Source: Streptomyces spinosus (GTDB taxonomy: Bacteria; Actinomycetota; Actinomycetes; Streptomycetales; Streptomycetaceae). Taken from it: a DNA stretch of 64,000 nucleotides. Below are positions 24,090 through 34,751 of this stretch, in pieces. The notes beneath the pieces were generated by a model. It did not search any database, was not told the origin of the DNA, and saw nothing but the letters and a program-made list of their open reading frames with translations. Within the stretch, counting starts at the first letter, position 1; every line of letters begins with the position of its first letter. The DNA is taken from positions 62,001 to 126,000 of the forward strand of contig NZ_JAINRC010000003.1 of the NCBI RefSeq assembly GCF_020400655.1, read 5' to 3'. The translations under genes were made by a program, and so were the position numbers.

Positions 24090-25031
24090 TCAGGTCAAGG
24101 ACCAGGCGATGCCGTCGAGGATGTCGTGTTCGCTCACCACGACCTCCTCGGCGCCCGTCCGCTCCATGAGCGCGAGCAGGACGAGGGCGCCCGCGCCGAT
24201 GACGTCGACCCGGCCCGGGTGCAGGGACGGGATCGCGGCGCGCTCGGCGTGCGTGGAGCGCAGCAGCCGTTCGGTGATCTCGCGCACCCGGTCCCGGGAG
24301 ACCCGGGAGTGGTGGATGCGCGTGGAGTCGTACGCGGGCAGCTCCTGGGCGATGGCGGACACCGTGGTGACGGACCCGGCCAGGCCCACCAGGGTGTGCG
24401 CGTCGCGCAGCGGGACCGACTGCTCGGCGAGGTCCAGCGCGGCCTCGATGTCGGCCCGCATGGCGGCGATCTCCTCCTCGGTGGGCGGGTCGCTCACCTC
24501 GCCGCCGTGCACCAGGTGCCGCTCCGTCATGCGCACGCAGCCGACGTCCACCGACCGGGCGGCGCGCACGTGGTCGTCGCCGACGACGAACTCGGTGGAA
24601 CCGCCGCCGATGTCCACGACCAGGTAGGGCCGGATGAGGTCGCCGCGGCCGGTGAGCTCCTTCGTGGCACCCGTGAAGGAGAACTCGGCCTCCTGGTCAC
24701 CGGTGATGACCTCCGGCTCGACCCCGAGGATGTCCAGCACACCGCGCACGAACTCCTCGCGGTTCTCGGCATCGCGGGAGGCGGAGGTGGCGACGAAGCG
24801 CAGGCGCTCGGCACCGTGCTCCTTGATGACCTCCGCGTACTCGCGGCAGGCGGCGAAGGTGCGCTCCAGCGCCTCGGGCGCGAGCCGGCCGGTGCGGTCG
24901 ACCCCCTGGCCGAGCCGCACGATCGTCATCCGGCGGTCCAGGTCGGTCAGTTCGCCCGTCGCCGGGTCGGCGTCCGCGACCAGCAGACGGATGGAGTTGG
25001 TACCGCAGTCGATGGCGGCCACGCGGGTCAC
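24090..25031 (-). CDS. ppx: Ppx/GppA-family exopolyphosphatase
   Basis: 313 residues from GTG 25031 overlapping the DUF501 stop (GTGA). It has the actin-like ATPase fold: phosphate-1 loop AAIDCGTNSIRLLVAD (5-20), VATSASRDAENREEF, a catalytic Glu in GDQEAEFSF, phosphate-2 loop VVDIGGGSTEF (about 145) and adenosine loop VGLAGSVTTVSAIA. Length fits the short actinobacterial Ppx without the HD domain. It hydrolyses polyphosphate or pppGpp. Its C-terminus (HDILDGIAWSLT) ends inside the 23-bp repeat shared with 23458-23480, showing that the original tail has been displaced by the toxin-antitoxin block. Confidence 0.93.
   Translation of the reverse strand: MTRVAAIDCGTNSIRLLVADADPATGELTDLDRRMTIVRLGQGVDRTGRLAPEALERTFAACREYAEVIKEHGAERLRFVATSASRDAENREEFVRGVLDILGVEPEVITGDQEAEFSFTGATKELTGRGDLIRPYLVVDIGGGSTEFVVGDDHVRAARSVDVGCVRMTERHLVHGGEVSDPPTEEEIAAMRADIEAALDLAEQSVPLRDAHTLVGLAGSVTTVSAIAQELPAYDSTRIHHSRVSRDRVREITERLLRSTHAERAAIPSLHPGRVDVIGAGALVLLALMERTGAEEVVVSEHDILDGIAWSLT
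24100..24122. repeat. 23-bp direct repeat, copy 2 (current ppx 3' end)
   Basis: Identical to 23458-23480; lies in the coding end of ppx. Confidence 0.85.
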
Positions 25032-25588
25032 TTCTCGTCCCCCTCGCTGTCGTCGCGCTCGTCCGTCCCGGCGCTGCCGGGCGTCACGCACGCGCCCTTG
25101 CGCCACCACTCCGGCAGCATCGCCAGGGCCTCGTCGCCGAGCGGGTTCACACCGGGGCCGGCGGCCAGCGAGTGGGCGACGAGGACGTGCAGGCACTTCA
25201 CCCGGTCCGGCATGCCGCCCGCGCTCGGGAAGCCCTGGAGGACCTCGATCTCGTCCCGGCGGCGGACGTAGTCCTCGTGCGCGGCCCGGTACGCGGCGGC
25301 CAGCTCGGGGTCACGGCCCAGCCGCTCGGTCATCTCCTTCATCACGCCGTTCGCCTCCAGCGTGCCGATGGCGGAGGACGCCTTCGGGCACGTCAGGTAG
25401 TACAGCGTCGGGAAGGGCGTGCCGTCGGGCAGGCGCGGTGCCGTCTCCACGACGTCCGGCTGACCGCACGGGCAGCGGTGCGCGATGGCCCTGAGGCCGC
25501 GCGGCGGGCGGCCCAGCTGCTGCTTGAAGGCCTCTACGTCCGCGTCGGTGGGCTCGGTGCGCGGAGTGGGCGGCGGAGGGGTTTCCAT
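25028..25588 (-). CDS. DUF501 domain protein
   Basis: 186 residues from ATG 25588. The central domain has the DUF501 hallmarks: QLGRPPRGLRAIAHRCPCGQP (Cys pair), FPTLYYLTCPKASSAIGTLEA (in outline), MKEMTERL and the C-terminal GMPDRVKCLHVLVAHSLA-G-GVNPLGD-AL. A cysteine/histidine cluster (CPC, C, CLH) suggests a structural metal, though this is not shown. Acidic, disordered tail. It is co-transcribed with divIC upstream and ppx downstream (overlap 4 bases), an arrangement conserved in actinobacteria. Function unknown. Confidence 0.92.
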   Translation of the reverse strand: METPPPPTPRTEPTDADVEAFKQQLGRPPRGLRAIAHRCPCGQPDVVETAPRLPDGTPFPTLYYLTCPKASSAIGTLEANGVMKEMTERLGRDPELAAAYRAAHEDYVRRRDEIEVLQGFPSAGGMPDRVKCLHVLVAHSLAAGPGVNPLGDEALAMLPEWWRKGACVTPGSAGTDERDDSEGDEK

Positions 25589-25637
25589 GACTGCTTTCAG
25601 GGTGGGTTCGTGTCGGTTGCCGGACCGGACGGGCCGG

Positions 25638-26114
25638 TCACTGGTCGGAGGCGTCGGCCTTGTCGACGCCTTCCCAGACGTTGGTGTACCAGGGCCGGCG
25701 GGCGGCCCCGAGGTCCGCGCGGGACTGCCTGGCGGCGCCCGGGTCGACGACCACGTACCCGGTCTCGCCGGGCATCACGTAGTGCAGCCGGCGGCGGATC
25801 TGCTGCTCGGCGTAGGCGTCGTCCTGCCAGCGCGCCTTCAGGTCGCGCAGCTGCTCGACGCGTTCACGGGCCTGCTCCCGCTGCCGCTCGAGGTCGGCGA
25901 TCTGCTCGCGCTGGGAGACATACTGCCGCATCGGGTAGGCGAGGGCGACGATCATCGTGCACAGCACGAGCGCCAGCAGGGCCGCGCGGCCGGTGAGCCG
26001 GGAGCGGCGGGCCTGCCGCTTGGTCTGGGAACGGTAGACCCGGGCCGCGGTCTGCTCGCCGAGCAGCCGCAGCCTGGTCGCGGTGGAGAAACGGTCCCGG
26101 TCCCTCACGGCCAT
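25638..26114 (-). CDS. divIC: FtsB/DivIC septum-formation initiator
   Basis: 158 residues from ATG 26114. Short basic cytosolic part (1-50), single membrane helix LTGRAALLALVLCTMIVALAY (in outline, about 48-66), then an extracytoplasmic coiled coil (QREQIADLERQREQARERVEQLRDLKAR, in outline) and the conserved RRRLHYVMPGETGYVVVDP that defines DivIC/FtsB. The protein forms the FtsL-FtsB/DivIC-FtsQ complex that triggers septal peptidoglycan synthesis. It is next to enolase, as is usual in actinobacteria. A terminator-like hairpin lies between them. Confidence 0.92.
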   Translation of the reverse strand: MAVRDRDRFSTATRLRLLGEQTAARVYRSQTKRQARRSRLTGRAALLALVLCTMIVALAYPMRQYVSQREQIADLERQREQARERVEQLRDLKARWQDDAYAEQQIRRRLHYVMPGETGYVVVDPGAARQSRADLGAARRPWYTNVWEGVDKADASDQ

Positions 26115-26143
26115 CTGGCTCTCCGCCTCCCCTTCCACACGCG

Positions 26144-26188
26144 CGTACGTCCCCGGACACGGTACGGGACCGGGCACGGGGACGTACG
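26144..26188 (-). terminator. Terminator-like hairpin between eno and divIC
   Basis: Perfect 12-bp stem CGTACGTCCCCG (26144-26155) with CGGGGACGTACG (26177-26188), 21-base loop. Confidence 0.6.
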
Positions 26189-26219
26189 TACGACTGGCTA
26201 AGCCTTACGCCAGGATGGG

Positions 26220-27563
<1,344 letters not shown>

Positions 27564-27641
27564 TTACGGCTGTGCCTTGCGACTAGAGCCTAACCGTCCC
27601 AGGGGCGTCGGCCGGCGACCGACCGCCCCGTGGACAAGCCG

Positions 27642-27671
27642 ACGGTACCTTTTGTTTCTAGCCGAAACAAA
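27642..27671 (-). promoter_or_regulatory. eno promoter overlapped by inverted repeat
   Basis: On the minus strand TTGTTT (27670-27665) and TACCGT (27647-27642) are 17 bases apart, a good vegetative promoter. TTTGTTTC-TAGCC-GAAACAAA (27651-27671) is an 8-bp inverted repeat overlapping the -35 and spacer, and may be an operator. A leader of about 120 bases follows. Confidence 0.5.
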
Positions 27672-27698
27672 GGGTTCCGGTGCCGCGGACGCAAAAAG

Positions 27699-27740
27699 CC
27701 CCGCCCCGGTGCGTACGGGGGAACACGCACCGGGGCGGGG
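27699..27740 (-). terminator. Intrinsic terminator of rpfA
   Basis: Perfect 16-bp G+C-rich stem (27699-27714 with 27725-27740), ten-base loop, followed on the minus strand by CTTTTTGC, a U-run. Confidence 0.9.
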
Positions 27741-27825
27741 AGCCCGTGGGGACGGGGGTACGGCCCACCAGGGGCCTTCGGCGCGGCCCGCGCGAAGGCG
27801 CGGGCCCCGGGCCGGGGACGGGGTC

Positions 27826-28790
<965 letters not shown>

Positions 28791-28934
28791 CGGCTGCCGG
28801 GGCTCGTGGTGACGAGCGATCACGACCGTAGACACGCGATCCGCGGAATTTCAAAGACGATCAGGGCTTCTGAGACTCATCCCACACTTTCGCCAAATCG
28901 GACATTAGGGCGCTAAGCGGGACGTCAACTCCCC

Positions 28935-30029
28935 CTACTTCCCGCCCGATTCGCCCCCGACTTCCAGGGTCTGACCGGCACTGATGTGATTCGGGTCGGA
29001 CCCGATGGCCTTCTTGTTGCCGTCGTACAGCGCGTGCCATCCGCCGTCGACGTCAAGGGAGTCGGCGATGGAGGCGAGGGTGTCACCCTGACGGACGGTG
29101 TACGTGTCCGCCCCGCGGGAGGCGTGCCGACCGGCGGATGCGGCGTTCTGACCGTTTGTCACGCTTTCGTCCGCGCCGCTCTCGTCCGCGCTCGCACCCC
29201 GGTGGCGTCCGCCGCCGAGGGACCCGGTGTCTACCAGGCTCCAGGAACCGGCCGCCTGCTGCGGGTCGTTCGCCACGCCGGCGTCCGGGGTGACGGTAGG
29301 CGTGCTGCCGGTTCCCTGCGGGCTTCCGGTGTCCGGCGCGGTGGACTTGTCGGACTTGGGAGTGTTGGTCCCCGGCGAACCGGTGGCCGCATCGGCACCC
29401 TTGTCCGGCTTGACGCTCGGCGTGGTGGCGGTCTCCTCCGAGGAGGAACCGGCCCCGGAGCCGGAGTTGGCGCCGGAGTCCGCGTCGGCGGAGGGTGACG
29501 AATCCGGCAGACCGGACGAGTCTGAGCTGTCGGAGCTGTCGGAGGAACCGGATGTACCCGAGTTGCCCGCCGATCCGGACGTTTTACCCGAACCGCCCGC
29601 TTTACCCGAACCGCCCGAGCCGCCGACGCCCGTGTCGACGTGCGTCGAACCCGCGTCCTCGGTGAGACCGGACAGCAGGGCGCAGGTGGCCCAGGGCGTG
29701 GTGCCCTTGTCGGCGAGGATCTTCTCGGCGACGGCGATCTGCTGGTTGCGGCTCGCCTGGTCGGGGCTGGCCGCGTACTGGCCGCCGCCGTAGGCGTTCC
29801 AGTCGTCCTGCGAGATCTGCAGGCCGCCGTAGTACCCGTTGCCGGTGTCCGCGCTCCAGGAGCCGCCGCTCTCGCACTCGGCCACCTTGTCCCACGTGGT
29901 GCCGTCGGCCGCGTTGGCACTCGCCGCGCCGAGCAGCGGGATGGCGATGGCGGAGCCGGTCACTCCGGCCGCGACGAGGAGAGCCGGGGCCTGGCGGGGG
30001 CGACGGTGTCGGCCGTTCCCGGAGAGCAT
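28935..30029 (-). CDS. rpfC: Rpf-family secreted hydrolase with LysM, long disordered linker
   Basis: 364 residues. Signal peptide about 1-41 (cleavage after ANA); Rpf domain about 43-118 (WDKVAECESGGSW, GYYGGLQIS, catalytic Glu in ECESGG). A 190-residue Gly/Ser/Asp/Thr-rich linker follows, including SSDSSDSSDSS, and then a C-terminal LysM (YTVRQGDTLASIADSL). It is the second Rpf of the pair, as in the S. coelicolor tandem. Unlike rpfA it has no riboswitch-like leader; the 130 bases upstream contain a GATCAC-rich AT patch. The symbol rests on synteny, so treat it as tentative. Confidence 0.9.
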   Translation of the reverse strand: MLSGNGRHRRPRQAPALLVAAGVTGSAIAIPLLGAASANAADGTTWDKVAECESGGSWSADTGNGYYGGLQISQDDWNAYGGGQYAASPDQASRNQQIAVAEKILADKGTTPWATCALLSGLTEDAGSTHVDTGVGGSGGSGKAGGSGKTSGSAGNSGTSGSSDSSDSSDSSGLPDSSPSADADSGANSGSGAGSSSEETATTPSVKPDKGADAATGSPGTNTPKSDKSTAPDTGSPQGTGSTPTVTPDAGVANDPQQAAGSWSLVDTGSLGGGRHRGASADESGADESVTNGQNAASAGRHASRGADTYTVRQGDTLASIADSLDVDGGWHALYDGNKKAIGSDPNHISAGQTLEVGGESGGK

Positions 30030-30233
30030 GCAGAAGCCTTTCGAGCGACAGCAGGACCGGCGCGGCGGAAGGAGCCGGTCGCCGCGCTGATGGGTGAACG
30101 TATCGGCAGACGATCACTTGTCACAAGTTCATGCCGCACAGATCACGTGAAGATCACATAGTTGAACGTCTGTCATGTTGCCTTGAAGAGGCTGTGCGCA
30201 GTCCTGCCGGACCGGGTCGGACGGCGCGCCCAG

Positions 30234-30266
30234 AAGGCGCGGAGCGCTTGAAAGGCGCGGAGCGCT
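30234..30266. repeat. 15-bp direct repeat at P450 3' end
   Basis: AAGGCGCGGAGCGCT occurs at 30234-30248 and 30252-30266, the second ending inside the P450 stop region. Confidence 0.6.
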
Positions 30267-31579
30267 CAGGAGGCGGGCGTGAACTCCACCGGCAGGGTGC
30301 GCAGGCCGCGCATGATGAGCCCGCCGCGCCAGCGCAGCTCGGCCGGGTCCGCGGCCAGCCGCAGGTCGGGCAGGCGGGTGAGCAGGGTGGCGAGCGCGGT
30401 CTGGCCCTCCAGGCGGGCGAGCGGCGCACCGAGGCAGTAGTGGATGCCGTGGCCGTACCCGAGGTGCTGGTTGTCGCGGCGGGCGAGGTCCAGCACGTCC
30501 GGGTCGGCGAACCGCTCCGGGTCCCGGTCGGCGGCGGCGAGGACCACGAGCACCGGGTCGCCCGGCGCGATCCGCTGTCCGCCGATGGTGAGCGGCTCGG
30601 TGGCGAAGCGCCAGGTGGCCAGCTCCACCGGGCCGTCGTAGCGCAGCAGCTCCTCCACGCCGGTCGCCAGCAGGTCCGTCTCTCCGCGCGCCAGGGACTC
30701 CTGCAGCCATCGGCGCTGCCCGGGGTGGGTGAGCAGGGCGTAGGTGCCGTTGCCGATGAGGTTGACCGTCGTCTCGAAGCCGGCGAACAGGAGGATGAAG
30801 GCCATGGCGGCGGCCTCGTTCTCGGTGAGGTGCTCGCCGTGGTCGGAGGCGCGGATGAGGCCCGAGATCAGGTCCTCGCCGGGCTGGGGCTCGGCGGGCA
30901 GCGCCTCGCGCTTCTTGTGGATGAGCTCGGCGAGGTAGCCGCGCATCTTCTTCACCGACCGGGCGACGCCTCCCCGGGGGCCTCCGCCGTGCCGGATCAT
31001 CATGCCCGCCCAGTCCCGGAAGTCGTCCTGGTCCTCACGCGGGACGCCGAGCAGGTCGCAGATGGCGTAGATGGGCAGCGGGAAGGCGAACTCGTGGATG
31101 AGGTCGGCGGAGCCGCTCCGCGCGAACCGGTCGATGAGGTGGTCGGTCAGCTCCTGCACCCGGGGCGCGAACTCGGCGACCCGGCGGGGCGTGAAGGCCT
31201 TGCTGACCAGCCGGCGCAGCCGGGTGTGGTCCGGCGGGTCGATGTTCAGCAGATGCGTCATCAGCTCGGCCTTGCGCTCGCCGGGGATACCGGTCTTGCC
31301 CTTGGCGTGCGCGGGCTCGTCGTGATGCGCCGGGTTCTTGCTGAGCCGCTGGTCGGCCAGGGCCTGCCGGGCATCGGCGTACCGGGTGACCAGCCAGGCC
31401 TCGACCCCGCTCGGCAACCGCGTCCGGTGCACGGGTGCGTGCTCGCGCAGCCAGGCGTAGGCGGGATAGGGGTCGGTGGCGAACTCCCAGCTGAACAGGG
31501 CGGGGGCCGGCCCGCCCGGGTGGGAGGACGGCTCGGCGGGTCGGGAGGACGGCTCGGCGGGACAGGGCTGGTCGGTCAC
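30266..31579 (-). CDS. Cytochrome P450 (CYP107-like)
   Basis: 437 residues from GTG 31579 (leaderless -10 six bases upstream). An N-terminal Pro/Glu/Ser repeat (PAEPSS twice) precedes the fold. I-helix oxygen site: FAGFETTVN (A-G-x-E-T type, about 260). K-helix: EELLRY (E-x-x-R). Heme loop: [19 protein letters not shown] with the Cys thiolate (about 368). [12 protein letters not shown] and [25 protein letters not shown] (in outline) are bacterial class-I features. It needs a separate ferredoxin, not present here. It is probably cytosolic and involved in secondary metabolism or development. It sits alone between rpfC and mazG, not in a biosynthetic cluster. Confidence 0.93.
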   Translation of the reverse strand: MTDQPCPAEPSSRPAEPSSHPGGPAPALFSWEFATDPYPAYAWLREHAPVHRTRLPSGVEAWLVTRYADARQALADQRLSKNPAHHDEPAHAKGKTGIPGERKAELMTHLLNIDPPDHTRLRRLVSKAFTPRRVAEFAPRVQELTDHLIDRFARSGSADLIHEFAFPLPIYAICDLLGVPREDQDDFRDWAGMMIRHGGGPRGGVARSVKKMRGYLAELIHKKREALPAEPQPGEDLISGLIRASDHGEHLTENEAAAMAFILLFAGFETTVNLIGNGTYALLTHPGQRRWLQESLARGETDLLATGVEELLRYDGPVELATWRFATEPLTIGGQRIAPGDPVLVVLAAADRDPERFADPDVLDLARRDNQHLGYGHGIHYCLGAPLARLEGQTALATLLTRLPDLRLAADPAELRWRGGLIMRGLRTLPVEFTPAS

Positions 31580-31585
31580 CCCTCG

Positions 31586-31591
31586 ACCGTA
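31586..31591 (-). promoter_or_regulatory. Leaderless -10 TACGGT for the P450
   Basis: TACGGT lies six bases ahead of GTG 31579 on the minus strand. Confidence 0.4.
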
Positions 31592-31686
31592 TCCGGCTCG
31601 CTGGGGGTGTCGGACGGGGTGGGGGCCTGGTGGGTCGGGGCGGGCTGGGGGCCGGAGTGCCGGCTGTACCGGACGGGCGGGCCCCG

Positions 31687-31890
31687 GGGACAGCACGGCG
31701 CCGGTGCTGGGCGGGCAGGCCGGCCTCCGGGACAGCGCGGCGCCGGTGCCAGGCCGGCAGGCGCTCGGCAGCCCATGACCAGCCCCGGCACACCGGCCGC
31801 CGCCCCCGGAGCCGTGCTGTCCCGGGTGCCGGGCAGGCCGGTCTCCGGGACAGCGCGGCGCCGCCGTTAGGCCGGCAGGCCCTCGGCGGC
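31687..31890. repeat. Degenerate repeats of the mazG 3' end
   Basis: GGGACAGCGCGGCGCCG-type units begin at 31687, 31729 and 31847. The 31729 unit continues into a copy of AGGCCGGCAGGC-CTCGGC, which also occurs as the mazG stop/C-terminus at 31868-31887. The interval between mazG and the P450 is thus partly made of decayed copies of the mazG tail. Confidence 0.6.
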
Positions 31891-32856
31891 TCGTATCGCG
31901 TCCCGGTAGGCCCGGGCCGCCGCGCGCAGTGCCGCCTCCGGGTCGGTGCCCGCCGCCTCGGCGCGGGCGGCCAGCGCCAGCAGCTCGTAGCCGATGCCGT
32001 CCCCCTGCGGCAGCGGGACGTCGAGGCCGGCCGTGCGGGTGCGGGAGGCGAGCTTGGCGGCGAGGGCCAGGCCGGGCTGGCCGAGCGGGACGCCGTCCGT
32101 GACCGACTCGCGCCGCTTCTCCTCGGCCTTGGTGCGCAGCCAGTGCTCCTTGACGTCCTCCGGGGTCTCGGCCTGCTCGTCGCCGAAGACGTGCGGGTGC
32201 CGGTGGACGAGCTTGGCGACGATGCCGCCGGCCACGTCGTCGACGGAGAACGGCGCGTCCGGGTCCTCCTCGGCGATGCGGGAGTGGAAGACGACCTGGA
32301 GGAGGACGTCGCCCAGCTCCTCGCGCAGTTCCGCGCGGTCGCCGGCCTCGATCGCCTCGACCAGTTCGTAGGCCTCCTCGATGCCGTACTTCGCCAGGCC
32401 CTCGTGGGTCTGCCGGGAGGACCACGGGCACTCGGCGCGGATGCGGTCCATGACCTGCACGAGGTCCAGCAGGCGGGCGCCCGGCAGGTCGTAGGAGGCG
32501 GGGAGCAGCTCCAGCTCCGGCATGGCGATCCGGCCGGAGCTCGCCAGCCGGGCGAGGCCGTCGGTGAGGGCGGGCTCTCCCTCCCCCGTGGCCACGACCA
32601 CCACCGTCCGGCCGCCGGCACACGCGTCGACCAGCTCCTGGGCGGTGGGGGACGCCTCCGCCACGGTTATCCCGGCCTCGCGCAGGTACGGCAGCTGCGG
32701 ATGGGCGCCGTCCGCGCACAGCACGGCGTCGGCGGTCCGCAGGGCCTGCCAGGCGGGCCAGGACAGCAGACCGGGGGCGACGCGGTGGCTGGTGGTGAGC
32801 AGGACGATGCGGCCGGGGGCGGCTCCCCCACGGGCCTCGGGGCTGGTTTCGTTCAC
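31867..32856 (-). CDS. mazG: MazG-like nucleoside triphosphate pyrophosphohydrolase
   Basis: 329 residues from GTG 32856, six bases after the -10-like TACGTT (leaderless). The N-terminal half (1-110, IVLLTTSHRVAPGLLSWPAWQ in outline) resembles a tetrapyrrole-methylase/YabN-like fold without the usual Gly loop. The MazG domain (about 120-230) has LVQVMDRIRAECPW, the helix EEAYELVEAIEAGDRAELREELGDVLLQVVFHS (in outline, E-x-x-E-(12-28)-E-x-x-D metal motif) and HPHVFGDEQAETPEDVKEHWL. A second, weaker MazG repeat may follow. It hydrolyses NTPs to NMP and PPi, cleaning up damaged nucleotides. Confidence 0.93.
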   Translation of the reverse strand: MNETSPEARGGAAPGRIVLLTTSHRVAPGLLSWPAWQALRTADAVLCADGAHPQLPYLREAGITVAEASPTAQELVDACAGGRTVVVVATGEGEPALTDGLARLASSGRIAMPELELLPASYDLPGARLLDLVQVMDRIRAECPWSSRQTHEGLAKYGIEEAYELVEAIEAGDRAELREELGDVLLQVVFHSRIAEEDPDAPFSVDDVAGGIVAKLVHRHPHVFGDEQAETPEDVKEHWLRTKAEEKRRESVTDGVPLGQPGLALAAKLASRTRTAGLDVPLPQGDGIGYELLALAARAEAAGTDPEAALRAAARAYRDAIRAAEGLPA

Positions 32857-32862
32857 GATCCG

Positions 32863-32868
32863 AACGTA
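32863..32868 (-). promoter_or_regulatory. Leaderless -10 TACGTT for mazG
   Basis: TACGTT lies six bases before GTG 32856 on the minus strand. Confidence 0.45.
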
Positions 32869-32965
32869 ACCCACCGGGCGAGGGAGCGGATCGGGTTGTC
32901 CACAGGCCCCCCGCGATCATGTGACCGTATGACCGGACGCGTCGCCGCGCCGGTCGGCGGCCCGC

Positions 32966-33613
32966 CTACGCCGTCACCGGCTCCCCGCCCGCCGTCGTGA
33001 CCTCCCGTACCCACGGCGTCCCGGCGTCCACGCGGCTGCTCTTCTGCACGTCCCAGGAGCCGTAGCGCGGGTTGAGGTCGACGTGGAGCTCCTCCGACGC
33101 CTTGGACAGGGCCTTCCAGAAGGCGGGCTGACTGGTGTCGGTGCCGAGCCGCGCGGCCAGCTTCTGCGCCTCCAGCTGCAGGCGCAGGTTGTCGTCGAGG
33201 CGGGCCGGGGCGATGCCGTACTTCTGCAACCAGGCCGTCTCCAGGCCCTTGCCGCCGCCGGCCTGTCGCTCCAGATCACCGCGCATCTGCTGGATCTCCT
33301 TGCGGGTGACGCCGATGCCCGCGTCCCGCGCGGCGCGGTGCAGCACCCGGTCGAGCACCATGTTGTGCAGGGTGTCGCGGGTCAGGCTGCTGGTGGAGGA
33401 GACGACCTGCTGGTACTGCGCCTCGTCCGGCACCGCGGCGCGCTGCGCCCGGCGGACCTCGTTGACCCGGCCCTCCAGCTGGGCGACGGTGATCCGCTGC
33501 CCGCCGACTACGGCCGCGGCACCCGGGTGCGCGTCGCTTCCGCAGGCGGTCAGCAGGGGTGCCGCGGCGGCGGTCACGGCGGTGAGGACGAGCGCGGTGC
33601 GGCGGCGGTGCAA
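32966..33613 (-). CDS. SurA N-terminal-domain lipoprotein
   Basis: 215 residues from TTG 33613, chosen because GGGAGG lies six bases upstream and because it gives a clean lipoprotein signal: basic HRRR, hydrophobic core, lipobox LLTAC (Cys about 22). The mature part (AAVVGGQRITVAQLEGRVNEV, then RDTLHNMVLDRVLHRAARDAGIGVTRKEI, in outline) is the SurA/trigger-factor-like chaperone helical domain; no PPIase domain follows. It is probably a membrane-anchored folding factor for exported proteins. It lies downstream of no obvious operon partner, 100 bases from mazG. Confidence 0.9.
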   Translation of the reverse strand: MHRRRTALVLTAVTAAAAPLLTACGSDAHPGAAAVVGGQRITVAQLEGRVNEVRRAQRAAVPDEAQYQQVVSSTSSLTRDTLHNMVLDRVLHRAARDAGIGVTRKEIQQMRGDLERQAGGGKGLETAWLQKYGIAPARLDDNLRLQLEAQKLAARLGTDTSQPAFWKALSKASEELHVDLNPRYGSWDVQKSSRVDAGTPWVREVTTAGGEPVTA

Positions 33614-33769
33614 GGGGACCTCCCAGGGAGATTGTGCGGCGGTGCACAAAGTCTTGCGGTGATCGATGGTAGGCAGTGGGCAGGCTGCGGCCAACCCATT
33701 CGACCAACGATTCACGCGCGCTTCGGGCACCGCCGCGCCGCTCCCCGAGGGGCCGTCAGGCCGGCCGGG

Positions 33770-34597
33770 TCAGCCGACGATGGCCACGGGCGCGTCCCAG
33801 GCGTCCCGGTCGACGGTCAGCGTGACCCCGCCGTGCGCCTCCTTGCTGTTCACCATGTACTGGTGGCCGCGGCTGTGGCTCGTGTACTGGGTCGCGCCCC
33901 ACGGCCAGTCCGCGGTGGTCGTGTTCTGCTTGTCCCACAGCGCGTACCAGAGGTTGCCCGGCAGGTCCGTCCTGTCCTTGGCGGTGGCGACGGCCTTGGC
34001 GCTGGAGCTGGTGAAGCCGTAGTAGCCGCCGCGGTAGGTCTTGGACCGCAGCGTCTTCATGAACGAGCGGACGTACGTGAGCACGGCGTCGTTGCACGTC
34101 TTGTTCTGGACGTCGTACGGCTCCATGTCGAGGTACACGGGGCTGCCCGCCTTCATGCCGAGCGCCGACGCCTTGGCGACCGCGTCCTTGGCGTCGGTCA
34201 CGCCGAGGGACGCCGCGGTCGCGGCGGACAGCTTCTCGGGGCTGGAGCCGGTCTGGCAGGGCGGCTGGGCGCCGACGTAGATCGGGATGAGCTTCCAGCC
34301 GAGGGAGTTGACCGACTTCACCCAGGAGGCGGTGAGGTTGGGCTGGGCGCAGCCGCGGTTCTTGCCGCCCACGTAGACGGCGGCGGCGCCGTAGAAGCCG
34401 GTGTGCCAGGCCTTCATGGCCGACAGCGAGGGGGCGGTGCAGGTGTCGAACGCCCGGCCCGTGAAGGTCTTCTGGGCCGGCCAGGTGGTGGCGGCCATGG
34501 AGGTCTGGGCGGCGATCCCGGCCCCCGTGACGACGGCCGCGCCGGCCACCGCCCAGGTGAGGTACCTGCGCTTCTTCGACTGCCGATGACCGGCCAT
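33770..34597 (-). CDS. Secreted DUF1906 glycoside-hydrolase-like protein
   Basis: 275 residues from ATG 34597. Tat-like or Sec signal peptide: basic RQSKKRRYL, hydrophobic helix, cleavage near SMA-A (about 36). The mature part matches the DUF1906/Rv2525c family (GH25-like TIM barrel): GRAFDTCTAPSLSAMKAW, FYGAAAVYVGGKNRGCAQ, GWKLIPIYVGAQ, VYLDMEPY (catalytic acid-like Asp/Glu), GGYYGFTSSSAK and the C-terminal HQYMVNS. It probably binds or cleaves cell-wall polysaccharide in the envelope. Four cysteines could form disulfides. Confidence 0.88.
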   Translation of the reverse strand: MAGHRQSKKRRYLTWAVAGAAVVTGAGIAAQTSMAATTWPAQKTFTGRAFDTCTAPSLSAMKAWHTGFYGAAAVYVGGKNRGCAQPNLTASWVKSVNSLGWKLIPIYVGAQPPCQTGSSPEKLSAATAASLGVTDAKDAVAKASALGMKAGSPVYLDMEPYDVQNKTCNDAVLTYVRSFMKTLRSKTYRGGYYGFTSSSAKAVATAKDRTDLPGNLWYALWDKQNTTTADWPWGATQYTSHSRGHQYMVNSKEAHGGVTLTVDRDAWDAPVAIVG

Positions 34598-34751
34598 GAA
34601 CCCCACCCCTGCTCGTCGCACGGCGCGTCGACGCGCGTGCGTGCCTGGCGAAAACGAAGCGAAACGTATCGGGCGCCGGCTCTGACGCCGGGAAACGCAA
34701 GCCCTTCGTGTGCCCAAGATCTTCTCAGAACACGGCGACGTCTCCGCGCGG

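Larger units (their letters stand above)
23481..24099 (+). mobile_element. Toxin-antitoxin insertion in the 3' end of ppx
   Basis: About 620 bases bearing only the YefM/RelE-type pair, bracketed by the exact 23-bp repeat of the ppx tail. Site-specific insertion into the 3' end of a gene with regeneration of that end would leave this pattern. There is no integrase, so it is either a remnant or a passenger inserted by recombination. Inferred from the repeat. Confidence 0.5.

Noticed and set aside
28831..28934. A second c-di-AMP riboswitch for rpfC
   Set aside because: rpfC's own leader (30030-30160) shows none of the ydaO blocks, and the interval 28831-28934 is downstream of its gene.
30266..31579. 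P450 as part of a secondary-metabolite cluster
   Set aside because: No tailoring, NRPS or PKS genes are adjacent; neighbours are mazG and rpf genes.
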